Below are positions 1 through 9,811 of a stretch of DNA of 64,000 bases, piece after piece. A model generated the notes under the pieces. The model was not told where the DNA came from and did not search any database. It saw only the letters and a program-made list of their open reading frames with translations. Made by a program: the position numbers and the translations under genes. Numbering within the stretch: the first letter of the stretch is position 1; each line of letters starts with the position of its first letter. Source of the stretch: JANLYQ01 sp031365725 (GTDB lineage Bacteria > Actinomycetota > Actinomycetes > JACCUZ01); assembly GCA_031365725.1 (NCBI GenBank), contig JANLYQ010000018.1, positions 1-64,000 of the forward strand. Direction: 5' to 3'.

Positions 1-354
1 GACGAAGTCGAGCCCGAACATCTCGGCCGTCTCGCGCTCGTGCCAGGACGCGCCCGCGAAGACACCCGTCAGGGTCGGCAGCGCGTCGGCGACACGGGTG
101 CGGACGAGGAGGTGCTCGTGCCGGTCGACCGACCACAGGTGCACGACCACGTCGAAGCCGGGAGTGTCAGCAGCGTCGGTCTGGTCGACCGCGGTCAGCC
201 AGTCGAAGAAGGTCAGACCCAGCTCGTAGCGGGCCGCCGTCAGCACCTGCACCCACGCCTCGGGCGGCACGTCGAGGGTGTCCTGGCCGTACGCCGACTC
301 GACACTGCTGCCGACATACTGCTCGGCGAGGGTTGCCGCAGCACCCACGGTCAC
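1..354 (-). CDS. nuoC: NADH-quinone oxidoreductase subunit C, second copy (partial, 3' end outside window)
   Basis: This is the N-terminal 118 codons of a complex I 30-kDa subunit; the rest lies beyond the left edge. The diagnostic segment SWHERETAEMFGLDF is read just before the edge. It matches the NuoC signature and resembles the SNDWHERETWDFFGI segment of the complete nuoC at 24042-24749. The GTG start at 354 overlaps the nuoB2 stop (GTGA), so the two are translationally coupled. The N-terminus is shorter than that of the other copy. It belongs to a second complex I operon transcribed leftwards; which further subunits that operon carries cannot be seen. Confidence 0.88.
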   Translation of the reverse strand, partial: MTVGAAATLAEQYVGSSVESAYGQDTLDVPPEAWVQVLTAARYELGLTFFDWLTAVDQTDAADTPGFDVVVHLWSVDRHEHLLVRTRVADALPTLTGVFAGASWHERETAEMFGLDFV

Positions 355-911
355 TCCCCGACCTGGATCGAGGTGACGGGGCCGCGCTGAGGCGTCGTGC
401 GGTAGCGGTCGGCCAGTGACTCGGCAGCGATCTTCTCCTGCAGCTTGAGAATGCCCTGCAGCAACGCCTCGGGCCGGGGCGGGCAGCCGGGGACGTAGAC
501 GTCGACGGGGACGATCTGGTCGACGCCCTTGGTGACGCAGTAGGAGTCCCAGTAGGGGCCGCCGGAGTTGGAGCAGGCGCCGAAGGAGATGACGTACTTG
601 GGCTCCGGCATCTGGTCGTAGAGCCGCTTGATCGCCGGCGCCATCTTGTCGGTGACCGTGCCGCTGACGACCATCAGGTCGGCCTGGCGGGGACCGGGCG
701 CGAACGGGATGACGCCGAGGCGGATGAAGTCGTGCCGCGACATCGACGAGGCGATGAACTCGATCGCGCAGCAAGCCAGCCCGAAGTTGAAGACCCAGAG
801 GCTGTAGCGGCGGCCCCAGTTGAGCACCATGCGCATCGGCTCGGGCGCCAGCCGTTGCAGGGCACCGACCTGGGGCGGGCCGACGGCGGGGATCGGGAGG
901 TCTACTGCCAC
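351..911 (-). CDS. nuoB: NADH-quinone oxidoreductase subunit B, second copy
   Basis: This 186-aa NuoB-family protein should carry cluster N2 in the peripheral arm and pass electrons to quinone. The double cysteine of LACCAIEF and the later cysteines in FGACSNSGG and VPGCPPRPEA are all present. GTG at 911 is the chosen start because it gives a normal NuoB N-terminus; the reading frame stays open further upstream but only antisense to nuoA2-like sequence. The gene overlaps the nuoA2 stop by 10 nt. It is clearly diverged from the nuoB at 24746-25300, so it is a separate isoform and not a recent duplicate. Confidence 0.93.
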   Translation of the reverse strand: MAVDLPIPAVGPPQVGALQRLAPEPMRMVLNWGRRYSLWVFNFGLACCAIEFIASSMSRHDFIRLGVIPFAPGPRQADLMVVSGTVTDKMAPAIKRLYDQMPEPKYVISFGACSNSGGPYWDSYCVTKGVDQIVPVDVYVPGCPPRPEALLQGILKLQEKIAAESLADRYRTTPQRGPVTSIQVGE

Positions 912-1273
912 GTCAGCACACCTTTGCGCCACGCATAGACCAGGCCGACGGCCAGGAACGCGATGAAGACGCCCATCTCGACCAGGGTGGTGGCGCCGAA
1001 GCCCGGTGCTGCAAACACCGTCGCCCACGGGAAGAGGAAGACCGCGTCGACGGCGAACACGACGTAGAGGTAGGCGAAGACGTAGTAGCGCAGGTGGCTC
1101 TGTGCCCAGCCCTCACCGACGGGGTCGACGCCGCACTCGTAGGTCAGCTCCTTGGCGCCGCCCGGCACCGAGGGCCGCAGCAGCCGGTTAGCCGCGAACG
1201 CGACCGTCACGAAGCCGATGCCGACCAGCAGCAGGAGCCCGACGACGGCATAGCCACCGTAGAAGCCGTGCAC
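902..1273 (-). CDS. nuoA: NADH-quinone oxidoreductase subunit A, second copy
   Basis: This 123-aa membrane subunit has three hydrophobic helices and the NuoA signature ELTYECGVDPVGEGWAQSH, with the conserved loop cysteine. GTG at 1273 is preceded by a GGAGG ribosome site and gives a standard NuoA length. It is the first gene of the second complex I operon and diverges from korA across a 93-bp spacer. In Streptomyces coelicolor, from memory, a nuo cluster lacking the NADH-module genes also sits near a 2-oxoacid:ferredoxin oxidoreductase, so this arrangement appears conserved. Confidence 0.93.
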   Translation of the reverse strand: MHGFYGGYAVVGLLLLVGIGFVTVAFAANRLLRPSVPGGAKELTYECGVDPVGEGWAQSHLRYYVFAYLYVVFAVDAVFLFPWATVFAAPGFGATTLVEMGVFIAFLAVGLVYAWRKGVLTWQ

Positions 1274-1322
1274 TCCGCGCCTCCCTCGGCCGGGCCGGGT
1301 GAACCTGTTCGCGCCGAGCCGG

Positions 1323-1366
1323 AGTCTAGGGCGCAGCCCCAACCTACGGCGACGTAGGCTGCGTAG

Positions 1367-1367
<1 letters not shown>
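1323..1367. promoter_or_regulatory. Divergent nuoA2/korA control region with inverted repeat
   Basis: The 93-bp spacer between nuoA2 and korA contains a perfect inverted repeat, CCTACG-GCGA-CGTAGG, at 1343-1358. A further CGTAGG half-site at 1362-1367 touches the korA start. On the minus strand, TAGACT at 1323-1328 is a possible -10 hexamer for nuoA2. korA has no obvious ribosome site, so it may be leaderless. The repeat could be the operator of an unknown regulator. This is a reading of the sequence only. Confidence 0.35.
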
Positions 1368-3259
<1,892 letters not shown>

Positions 3260-3275
3260 CCGCGAAGGAGCTGTC

Positions 3276-4352
3276 GTGACCACCGTGCCAGAGCCGCGCA
3301 CCTACCCGTCGCTGGACCTGGTGCCGAAGACCACGACCAAGCAGTCGGCCAAAGACTTCAAGACCGACCAGGAGGTGCGCTGGTGCCCGGGGTGCGGCGA
3401 CTACGCGATCCTTGCCGCGGTGCAGTCGTTCATGCCCGAGCTCGGGCTGGCGCGGGAGAACGTCGTCTTCGTGTCGGGCATCGGTTGCTCGTCCCGCTTC
3501 CCGTACTACATGGACACGTTCGGGCTGCACTCGATCCACGGCCGTGCACCGGCGATCGCCACGGGACTCGCTTCCTCGCGCCCCGACTTGTCGGTGTGGG
3601 TCGTCACCGGCGACGGCGACGCATTGTCCATCGGCGGCAACCACCTGATCCACGCGTTGCGGCGTAACGTCAACCTCAAGATCCTGTTGTTCAACAACCA
3701 GATCTACGGCCTCACCAAGGGGCAGTACTCCCCCACCTCTGAGCTCGGCAAGATCACCAAGTCGACGCCGTTCGGCTCTCTCGACTCCCCGTTCAACCCG
3801 GTGTCGCTGGCACTGGGTGCCGAGGCGTCGTTCGTCGCGCGCTCCATCGACTCCGACCGCAAGCACCTCACCTCGGTGCTGCGCGCGGCGGCCGCGCACC
3901 GTGGCACCGCGCTGGTCGAGATCTACCAGAACTGCAACATCTTCAACGACAACGCCTTCGAGGCGCTCAAGGACCCCGAGACCCGCGACGACTTCACCAT
4001 CCGGCTCGAGCACGGCGCCCCGATCATCTGGGGCGCGGCCGGCGAGCACGGCGTCGTACGCTCCCCGGACTCGTCCCTCAAGGTCGTCGCCACCGCCGAC
4101 GTCGACCCGGCCGAGCTCGTGGTGCACGACGCGCACGACCCGGACCCCAGCCACGCGTTCGACCTGTCGCGGCTGGCCGACTCGTCCCTGGCTCGGACGC
4201 CCATCGGGGTGTTCCGCGCGGTGGACCGGCCGGTCTACGACGACCTGATGCGCGAGCAGCTCGACCGGGCCACCGCCGACGCCGCCGCGTCTGCTGGCCC
4301 GGACCCGTTGGGCGACCTGCTCGCCGGCGCCGACACCTGGACCGTCGACTGA
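3276..4352 (+). CDS. korB: 2-oxoacid:ferredoxin oxidoreductase beta subunit
   Basis: This 358-aa thiamine-diphosphate subunit pairs with KorA. WCPGCGDYAIL near residue 37 supplies cluster-binding cysteines, and the segment from GDGDALSIGG through NNQIYGLTKGQYSPTS is the thiamine diphosphate/Mg site typical of this family. GTG at 3276 follows a GAAGGAG ribosome site at 3264-3270. The roughly 40-residue N-terminal lead before the first cysteines is usual in actinobacteria. It is co-transcribed with korA and probably with the permease gene downstream. Confidence 0.95.
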   Translation: MTTVPEPRTYPSLDLVPKTTTKQSAKDFKTDQEVRWCPGCGDYAILAAVQSFMPELGLARENVVFVSGIGCSSRFPYYMDTFGLHSIHGRAPAIATGLASSRPDLSVWVVTGDGDALSIGGNHLIHALRRNVNLKILLFNNQIYGLTKGQYSPTSELGKITKSTPFGSLDSPFNPVSLALGAEASFVARSIDSDRKHLTSVLRAAAAHRGTALVEIYQNCNIFNDNAFEALKDPETRDDFTIRLEHGAPIIWGAAGEHGVVRSPDSSLKVVATADVDPAELVVHDAHDPDPSHAFDLSRLADSSLARTPIGVFRAVDRPVYDDLMREQLDRATADAAASAGPDPLGDLLAGADTWTVD

Positions 4353-4387
4353 CCGACGGGCGCCAGACCGACGAGCGACGGGGAACG

Positions 4388-5266
4388 TTGTTCGGCCTCG
4401 CGGCCTACGGCATGTGGGGGCTGTTCCCGCTGTACTTCCCGCTGCTCGAGCCGGCGGGTGCGGTCGAGATCCTTGCCCACCGCATCGTGTGGTCGCTGGT
4501 CGTGGTGGCGATCATCCTGGCGCTCGGGCGTCGCTGGTCGTGGTTGCGGCCCCTGCTGGGCGACCCAGCGCTGATGACCCGCCTGACCGTCGCGGCACTG
4601 CTCATCACGGTCAACTGGGTCGTCTACATCTGGGGCGTCAACCACGGGCACGTGGTCGAGGCCTCGCTGGGCTACTTCATCAACCCGCTGGTGACGGTGC
4701 TGCTCGGCGTGCTGCTGCTGCACGAACGGCTGCGACCCGTGCAGTGGACCGCCGTCGGCATCGGCCTGCTGGCGGTGGTCGTGCTGACCGTCGCCTACGG
4801 CCGACCGCCGTGGATCGCACTCGTGCTCGCCGGCTCGTTCGCCGGCTACGGGCTGATGAAGAAACAGGTGGGTGCGCGGGTGGAGGCGCTGCAGTCACTG
4901 GCAGTCGAGACCGCGGTGCTTGCCGGGCCGGCGGCCGCCTACCTCGCCTGGCTGGCGGTGCGCGGCGAGGGCCAGCTCGGCAGCGGCGGTCGCGGCGCGA
5001 GCCTGCTGCTCTTGAGCGCGGGCATCGTCACCGCGGTACCGCTGCTGTTCTTCGCTGCCGCGGCTCGGCGGGTGCCGCTGACGACGATGGGGCTGCTGCA
5101 GTACCTCACCCCGGTGCTGCAGCTCCTGATCGGTGTGCTGGTCTACGACGAGGCGATGCCGCCGGCCCGGCTGGCCGGCTTCGCGCTGGTCTGGCTGGCC
5201 CTGCTGGTGCTCAGCGTCGACGCCCTGCGCCGCGGCGGTCTGAACCGCCGGGCCGCCCGCGGGTAG
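4388..5266 (+). CDS. rarD: RarD-like EamA-family permease
   Basis: This 292-aa polytopic membrane protein has about ten hydrophobic helices. The opening motif GMWGLFPLYF and the internal INWVVYIWGVNHGHVVEASLGYFI-type stretch (4611-4685) identify the RarD subfamily of DMT transporters, whose substrate is not established. TTG at 4388 is used as the start. A CTG at 4349 overlapping the korB stop would add 13 residues and give a more usual N-terminus, but CTG starts are rare. The short spacing to korB suggests one transcript. Confidence 0.85.
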   Translation: MFGLAAYGMWGLFPLYFPLLEPAGAVEILAHRIVWSLVVVAIILALGRRWSWLRPLLGDPALMTRLTVAALLITVNWVVYIWGVNHGHVVEASLGYFINPLVTVLLGVLLLHERLRPVQWTAVGIGLLAVVVLTVAYGRPPWIALVLAGSFAGYGLMKKQVGARVEALQSLAVETAVLAGPAAAYLAWLAVRGEGQLGSGGRGASLLLLSAGIVTAVPLLFFAAAARRVPLTTMGLLQYLTPVLQLLIGVLVYDEAMPPARLAGFALVWLALLVLSVDALRRGGLNRRAARG

Positions 5267-5276
5267 TCTCCGACGC

Positions 5277-6077
5277 GTGGACGTGCTGGCGCGGAACAAC
5301 GTGCGGGTGAGCGGTCGCCCCGAGGGGCCGCCGATCGTCTTCGCGCACGGCTACGGTTGCGACCAGAACATGTGGCGCCTGGTCACGCCCGCCTTCGAGG
5401 CCAACCACCGGATCGTGCTGTTCGACCACGTGGGTGTCGGTGGGTCCGACCTGACGGCGTACGACGCCGAGAAGTACGCCGACCTGCACGGCTACGCCGA
5501 TGACGTGCTCGACATCTGCCACGCGCTGGAGCTCACGGACGTCGTGCTCGTCGGGCACTCGGTCAGCGCGATGATCGGGGTCCTCGCAGCCACCAAGGAG
5601 CCTGCGCTGGTCAGCCGGCTCGTGCTGGTCGGCCCGTCCCCGTGCTACATCGACCAGCCGGGCTACACCGGAGGGTTCAGCGCCACCGACATCGAGGACC
5701 TGCTGAGCTCGCTGGACAGCAACTACCTCGGCTGGTCGACGGCGATGGCTCCGGTCATCATGGGCAACCCGGACCGGCCCGCGCTCGGCGAGGAGCTCAC
5801 CAACAGCTTCTGCCGCACCGACCCGACCATCGCGCGGCGCTTCGGTCGCGTCACCTTCACCTCCGACAACCGAGCCGACCTGGCCGCGGTCACGGTGCCC
5901 ACGTTGATCCTGCAGTGCTCAGAGGACGTGATCGCCCCGGCAGTCGTGGGGACCTACGTGCACGAGGCGATCGCCGGCAGCACCCTGGTGACTCTCGCGG
6001 CCACCGGTCACGTGCCGCACCTGAGTGCGCCTGGCGAGACGGCTGCGGCGATCGCGGCCTTCCTGGCCGAGCGCTGA
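5277..6077 (+). CDS. rsbQ: RsbQ-like alpha/beta hydrolase
   Basis: This 266-aa alpha/beta hydrolase has nucleophile Ser95 in GHSVSAM, acid Asp217 in CSEDVIAP and His245 in TGHVPHLS. The spacing matches Bacillus subtilis RsbQ (Ser96, Asp219, His247). RsbQ is thought to supply a small ligand to the PAS domain of the phosphatase RsbP in the energy-stress branch of sigma-B control. Here the next gene is a PAS-containing phosphatase, so the pairing is conserved and supports the assignment. The substrate cannot be read from the sequence. Plant karrikin/strigolactone receptors share this fold. Confidence 0.88.
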   Translation: MDVLARNNVRVSGRPEGPPIVFAHGYGCDQNMWRLVTPAFEANHRIVLFDHVGVGGSDLTAYDAEKYADLHGYADDVLDICHALELTDVVLVGHSVSAMIGVLAATKEPALVSRLVLVGPSPCYIDQPGYTGGFSATDIEDLLSSLDSNYLGWSTAMAPVIMGNPDRPALGEELTNSFCRTDPTIARRFGRVTFTSDNRADLAAVTVPTLILQCSEDVIAPAVVGTYVHEAIAGSTLVTLAATGHVPHLSAPGETAAAIAAFLAER

Positions 6078-6090
6078 GCTTGCTGCCGGC

Positions 6091-8199
6091 GTGAGCGCGC
6101 AGGAGGAACCACGCAGCGACCTGACGGTGCGACAGGACGAGGCGGTCCGGCTCGAGGACAGTGCAGAGGACCTCTACGAGAACGCCCCGTGCGGCTATCT
6201 CTCGACCTATCCCGACGGCCGCATCGCGCGGGTCAACGCGACTTTCAGCACCTGGACCGGGTGGGCGCCGGACGAGCTGGTCGGGCAGCGGATCTTCGCC
6301 GAGCTGCTCAGCGCCGGCGGGCGGATCTACTACCAGACCCACGTCGACCCGCTGCTGCGGATGCAGGGCGAGGTGCGGGCCATCGCCTGTGACCTGGTGA
6401 CCCGCGACGGCCACCGCCTGCCGGTGCTCGTCAACTTTCGGCTGCACAGCGACTCGACGGACCGGCCACTCGCCGTACGCATCACGGTGTTCGACGCCAG
6501 CCAGCGGCGGGCCTACGAGGACGAGCTGTTGGAGGCGAGGCGCCGCGCCGAGCTGGCCGTGACCCGACTGGGCGCAGTCGAGGCCGTCGTCGCCGACCTC
6601 GCCGCCGCGCCCGGTATGGCGGAGGTGACCGAGATCGTGCAGCGCTGCGCCACCACGGTGTTCGGCGCTGTCGCCGGGGTGGTGCGGCTGGCCCCGACCG
6701 TGCCGGCCGGCGCGCCCGCCCGACCCGTCGACGTCAGCGGCCCGCGGGACACGGCGGGGTCGGCTGCGGCCCGGGTGCGCGCGGGTGAGGTGGTTCGGCT
6801 GATCGGTGCTGACGCGGCGGCTGCGCTGCCGGACCTGGACGCTGCACTGCCCGGCCAGGGCGACGTCACGCTGGTGCCGCTGCGGGCGTTGGAGCGCACC
6901 CTCGGGGTGCTGGCGCTGCGCGGACCGCCGGCGAGCGACGAGGACGGCACTCGGCTGCTGCAGACGTTGGGTCGGCAAGCGGGTCAGGCACTCGAACGCG
7001 CCCGGCTCTCGGACGAGCAGCGCCAGGTCGCCACGACGCTGCAGCACAGCATGCTCACCACCGAGCTGCCCGACGATCCTCGCCTCGGCCTATCGACGTG
7101 CTACCGGCCGGCCGGGGACCTGCTCCAGGTCGGCGGCGACTGGTACGACGCGTTCCTGCTGGACCCGGACACGGTGGCCGTCGTGGTCGGTGACGTCGTC
7201 GGGCGAGGTCTGCACGCGGCGGCCGCGATGGGCCAGCTTCGCAGCGCCCTACGGGCCTTGGCAACGCTCGGCGATGGACCCGGCGCGTTGCTCGACCGGC
7301 TGGACCGGTTCGTCGACGGCGTGCCAGCCGCGTCGATGGCCACGCTGGTCTACGCCGAGCTCGACCTGCGCACCGGCGAGCTGCGCTATGCCTGCGCCGG
7401 TCACCCACCGCCGGTCGTCGTCGACGTCGCGGGCCGGCCCACCCTGCTGTGGGACGGCCGCTCGGCGCCGCTGGGTGCGATGTTCCGCAGTGCCAGCGAC
7501 GGGGCCGGTGCCACTCGACCTGAGGCGACCACGACGCTGCACCCCGGCAGCCGCCTCACGTTGTACAGCGACGGCCTGGTCGAGCAGCGGGACCGGCCGC
7601 TGGACGAGACCATCGCCGAGCTGGCCGAGCTGCTCGGGACCCGGGCCCAGGAGCCACTCGAGTCCTGGACGGCGGCCATTGCGGACCACGTGTTGGTCGA
7701 CGGCGCGGGCGACGACGACGTCTGCCTGCTGACGATAGCCTTCGCGCCGGACCCGACCTTCGCCGTGACGGTGCGCGGATCCCGTGCCAGCGTGTCGGGG
7801 ATGCGGGCCGACCTGTCGCACTGGCTGCAGACCCACGACATCATCGGCGAGGACCACGACGCCGTGCTGCTCGCCTGCTCGGAGGTCGTCAGCAACAGCA
7901 TCGAGCACGGCTACGCCGACCGCGGCGACGGTCCGGTCGAGGTGCTGGCCACCTTGCAGCCCGATGTCGTCCGGGTGCGGGTGCGCGACCACGGGCGTTG
8001 GCGACCGGCTACGCGGCCCGCGACCGGTCCGGCCGGGCCTGAGCCGAGCGACCGGGGCCGCGGGTTGGCCCTGGTGCGGGCGCTGATGAGCGAGGTGAGC
8101 GTCGAGCACGAGGTGGGCACGGTGGTCACGATGCATCGTCGTACGGGCTGCCGGGCTGCCGGGCTGCCGGGCTGCCGGGCTGACGGGCTGCCGGGCTGA
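6091..8199 (+). CDS. PAS-GAF-PP2C phosphatase with C-terminal HATPase kinase domain (RsbP-like)
   Basis: This is a 702-aa cytoplasmic regulator. A PAS domain (about 20-140, with YLSTYPDGRIARVNATF) is followed by a GAF-like region (about 170-310), a SpoIIE/PP2C phosphatase (about 330-550, with GGDWYDAF and VVGDVVGRGLHAA) and an RsbW-like HATPase (about 560-690, with ACSEVVSNSIEHGY). It probably senses RsbQ ligand and resets an anti-anti-sigma factor; the fused kinase domain could add the opposite activity. The GTG start is 13 nt after the rsbQ stop. The last 19 codons or so lie inside the octanucleotide repeat array and are probably not functional sequence. Confidence 0.87.
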   Translation: MSAQEEPRSDLTVRQDEAVRLEDSAEDLYENAPCGYLSTYPDGRIARVNATFSTWTGWAPDELVGQRIFAELLSAGGRIYYQTHVDPLLRMQGEVRAIACDLVTRDGHRLPVLVNFRLHSDSTDRPLAVRITVFDASQRRAYEDELLEARRRAELAVTRLGAVEAVVADLAAAPGMAEVTEIVQRCATTVFGAVAGVVRLAPTVPAGAPARPVDVSGPRDTAGSAAARVRAGEVVRLIGADAAAALPDLDAALPGQGDVTLVPLRALERTLGVLALRGPPASDEDGTRLLQTLGRQAGQALERARLSDEQRQVATTLQHSMLTTELPDDPRLGLSTCYRPAGDLLQVGGDWYDAFLLDPDTVAVVVGDVVGRGLHAAAAMGQLRSALRALATLGDGPGALLDRLDRFVDGVPAASMATLVYAELDLRTGELRYACAGHPPPVVVDVAGRPTLLWDGRSAPLGAMFRSASDGAGATRPEATTTLHPGSRLTLYSDGLVEQRDRPLDETIAELAELLGTRAQEPLESWTAAIADHVLVDGAGDDDVCLLTIAFAPDPTFAVTVRGSRASVSGMRADLSHWLQTHDIIGEDHDAVLLACSEVVSNSIEHGYADRGDGPVEVLATLQPDVVRVRVRDHGRWRPATRPATGPAGPEPSDRGRGLALVRALMSEVSVEHEVGTVVTMHRRTGCRAAGLPGCRADGLPG

Positions 8200-8328
8200 C
8201 GGGCTGCCGGGCTGCCGGGCTGCCGGGCTGCCGGGCTGAGGGGCTGCCGGGCTGCCGGGCTGCCGGGCTGAGGGTCTGCCGGGCTGAGGGTCTGCCGGGC
8301 TGAGGGTCTGCCGGGCTGAGGGTCTGTG
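8145..8328. repeat. Octanucleotide tandem array, 23 units
   Basis: Twenty-three consecutive 8-bp units run in perfect register. The main unit is GGGCTGCC, with variants GGGCTGAC, GGGCTGAG and GGTCTGCC; the GGGCTGAG/GGTCTGCC alternation dominates the right end. The first units encode the C-terminus of the PAS-PP2C-HATPase protein, and its stop codon is the TGA of the GGGCTGAC unit at 8193-8200. Because 8 is not a multiple of 3, gain or loss of one unit would change the C-terminal tail and move the stop. Confidence 0.95.
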
Positions 8329-8363
8329 GGTTGGTGCCGGCATCGGCATCGGCACTGCCCGCG

Positions 8364-8464
8364 CCATCGAGTGGCGGAAGGTGGCGGTTCGTCGTGCGCC
8401 AGCACGACCAGATTCCGCCACTCGCGGACGGCGCACGACCAGATTCCGCCACTCGCGGACGGCC
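8364..8464. repeat. Intergenic 31-bp repeat cluster A
   Basis: A header, CCATCGAGTGGCGGAAGG at 8364-8381, is followed by two near-identical 31-bp units whose ACGACC cores begin at 8404 and 8435. Each unit contains TTCCGCCACTCG, the reverse complement of CGAGTGGCGGAA in the header, so the transcript could fold into alternative hairpins. The 31-bp period excludes a coding repeat. The same header and units recur in cluster B. The rest of the 8200-8801 gap shows no credible gene. Confidence 0.85.
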
Positions 8465-8655
8465 CTTCTGCCCGCCCGCGATGGCGGCTGGTGGCAAGAC
8501 CACGTGTCCACAGGAGGCGTTTCCGCGAAAAGGTTGCTGGGCCGCCTGCCATCGACGGCGAGCCACTCCGGAGGGGAATCCAGCCGCGGGGACGTGCCGA
8601 ACCGTCTCCGGAGAGCAGCGACTGTCAGCGGCGTCGACATCGCACCTGTCCGTGG

Positions 8656-8794
8656 CCATCGAGTGGCGTCAGGTGGCGGTCCGCCGTGCCCCAGGACGAC
8701 CAGGTTCCGCCGCTCGCGGAGGGCGTACGACCAGGTTCCGCCGCTCGCGGCGGGCGAGCGACCAGATGCCGCCACTCGCGGAAGGCGGACGACC
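8656..8794. repeat. Intergenic 31-bp repeat cluster B
   Basis: The cluster A layout is repeated 292 bp downstream. The header CCATCGAGTGGCGTCAGG is followed by three full units and a partial fourth, with cores at 8696, 8727, 8758 and 8789, an exact 31-bp spacing. Units carry GTTCCGCCGCTCGCGG or ATGCCGCCACTCGCGG. Two related clusters in one intergenic region suggest a dispersed genomic repeat family. No transposase is present. The array ends 8 bp before the stop of the polyprenyl synthase gene. Confidence 0.85.
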
Positions 8795-8801
8795 GGGTTG
8801 G

Positions 8802-9803
8802 TCAGGTCGTGCGGTCGACCACCTGGTCGCAGAGTGCGGCGAGTGCGGCCGTGGCCGTGCTGCCGGGCAGGGGGTCGAGGGCGGCGCGGGCAGCATCGGC
8901 CCACCGTCGTACCTCGTCCCGGGCCGCATCCATCGCGGGGTGCGCCCGAAGCAGGCCCAGTGCCTCGGCATGGTCGGCGTCGTCGGTGAGGCCGGCGTCG
9001 AGCAGACCGAGCAGCCGCGCGTCCTCCGGGCGGGCGTCGCGGCGCAGCAGCAGGACCGGCAGGGTCGGCACCCCTTCGCGCAGGTCGGTGCCGGGGGTCT
9101 TGCCCGACACCTCGGTCTCGCTGAGGACGTCGAGAAGGTCGTCGGAGAGCTGGAACGCGACACCGAACCGCTCGCCGAACCGGGTGAGGACATCAACGGT
9201 CGCGTCATCAGCACCGGAGAGCATGGCGCCGAAGCGCGCCGACGTGGCGATCAGGGAGCCGGTCTTGTCGGCGAGGACCGAGAGGTAGTGCTCGACCGGG
9301 TCCGCACCGACGGGGGGGCCGACGGTCTCGCGAATCTGGCCGGTGACCAGACGCTCGAAGGTGCGGGCCTGCAGGCGCACCGCCTCGGGACCGAGGTCGG
9401 CGAGGATGTCGGAGGCGCGGGCGAACAGGAAGTCGCCGGTGAGGATGGCCACCGTGTTGTCCCACCGCGCGTTGGCGCTCACGGCGCCGCGACGCAGGTC
9501 GGCCTCGTCCATCACGTCGTCGTGGTAGAGCGTGGCCAGGTGGGTGAGCTCGACGACGACGGCGGCGGGGACGACCCCGGGCGCGGTCGGGTCGCCGAAC
9601 TGGGCGGCGAGCAGCACCAGCAGCGGACGCGACCGCTTGCCGCCGGCGTCGACGAGATGCGTCGAGGTCTCGGTGACGAAGGGATAGTCGCTCTTGACCG
9701 CGTCGTGGAGTGCGGCTTCGACCTGGGCGAGACCAGTCGTCAGTGCCTCCGCCAGATCGGGGTCGGTGGCAGGGGCGGTGATGCGGCGATCAGCTCCGGG
9801 CAC
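8802..9803 (-). CDS. Polyprenyl (hepta/octa/nonaprenyl) diphosphate synthase
   Basis: This 333-aa trans-isoprenyl diphosphate synthase has both aspartate-rich motifs: DDVMDEAD (first, chain binding) and QLSDDLLD (second). GGKRSRP near residue 53 is the usual basic motif. It elongates isoprenoid diphosphates to the menaquinone side chain for MenA. The residues before DDVMD (HLATLYH) control chain length, but I cannot predict the number of isoprene units safely. GTG at 9803 lies 8 nt after the nuoN stop, so the gene is the last cistron of the nuo operon. This links complex I and menaquinone tail synthesis. Confidence 0.9.
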   Translation of the reverse strand: MPGADRRITAPATDPDLAEALTTGLAQVEAALHDAVKSDYPFVTETSTHLVDAGGKRSRPLLVLLAAQFGDPTAPGVVPAAVVVELTHLATLYHDDVMDEADLRRGAVSANARWDNTVAILTGDFLFARASDILADLGPEAVRLQARTFERLVTGQIRETVGPPVGADPVEHYLSVLADKTGSLIATSARFGAMLSGADDATVDVLTRFGERFGVAFQLSDDLLDVLSETEVSGKTPGTDLREGVPTLPVLLLRRDARPEDARLLGLLDAGLTDDADHAEALGLLRAHPAMDAARDEVRRWADAARAALDPLPGSTATAALAALCDQVVDRTT

Positions 9804-9811
9804 GGGACGGC

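Noticed and set aside
5277..6077. MenH (SHCHC synthase) for the missing menaquinone step
   Set aside because: Triad spacing and linkage to a PAS phosphatase fit RsbQ; no MenH-specific features seen. menH was not found in the window.
8364..8794. CRISPR array
   Set aside because: The 31-bp units are directly tandem with no unique spacers, and no cas genes are near.
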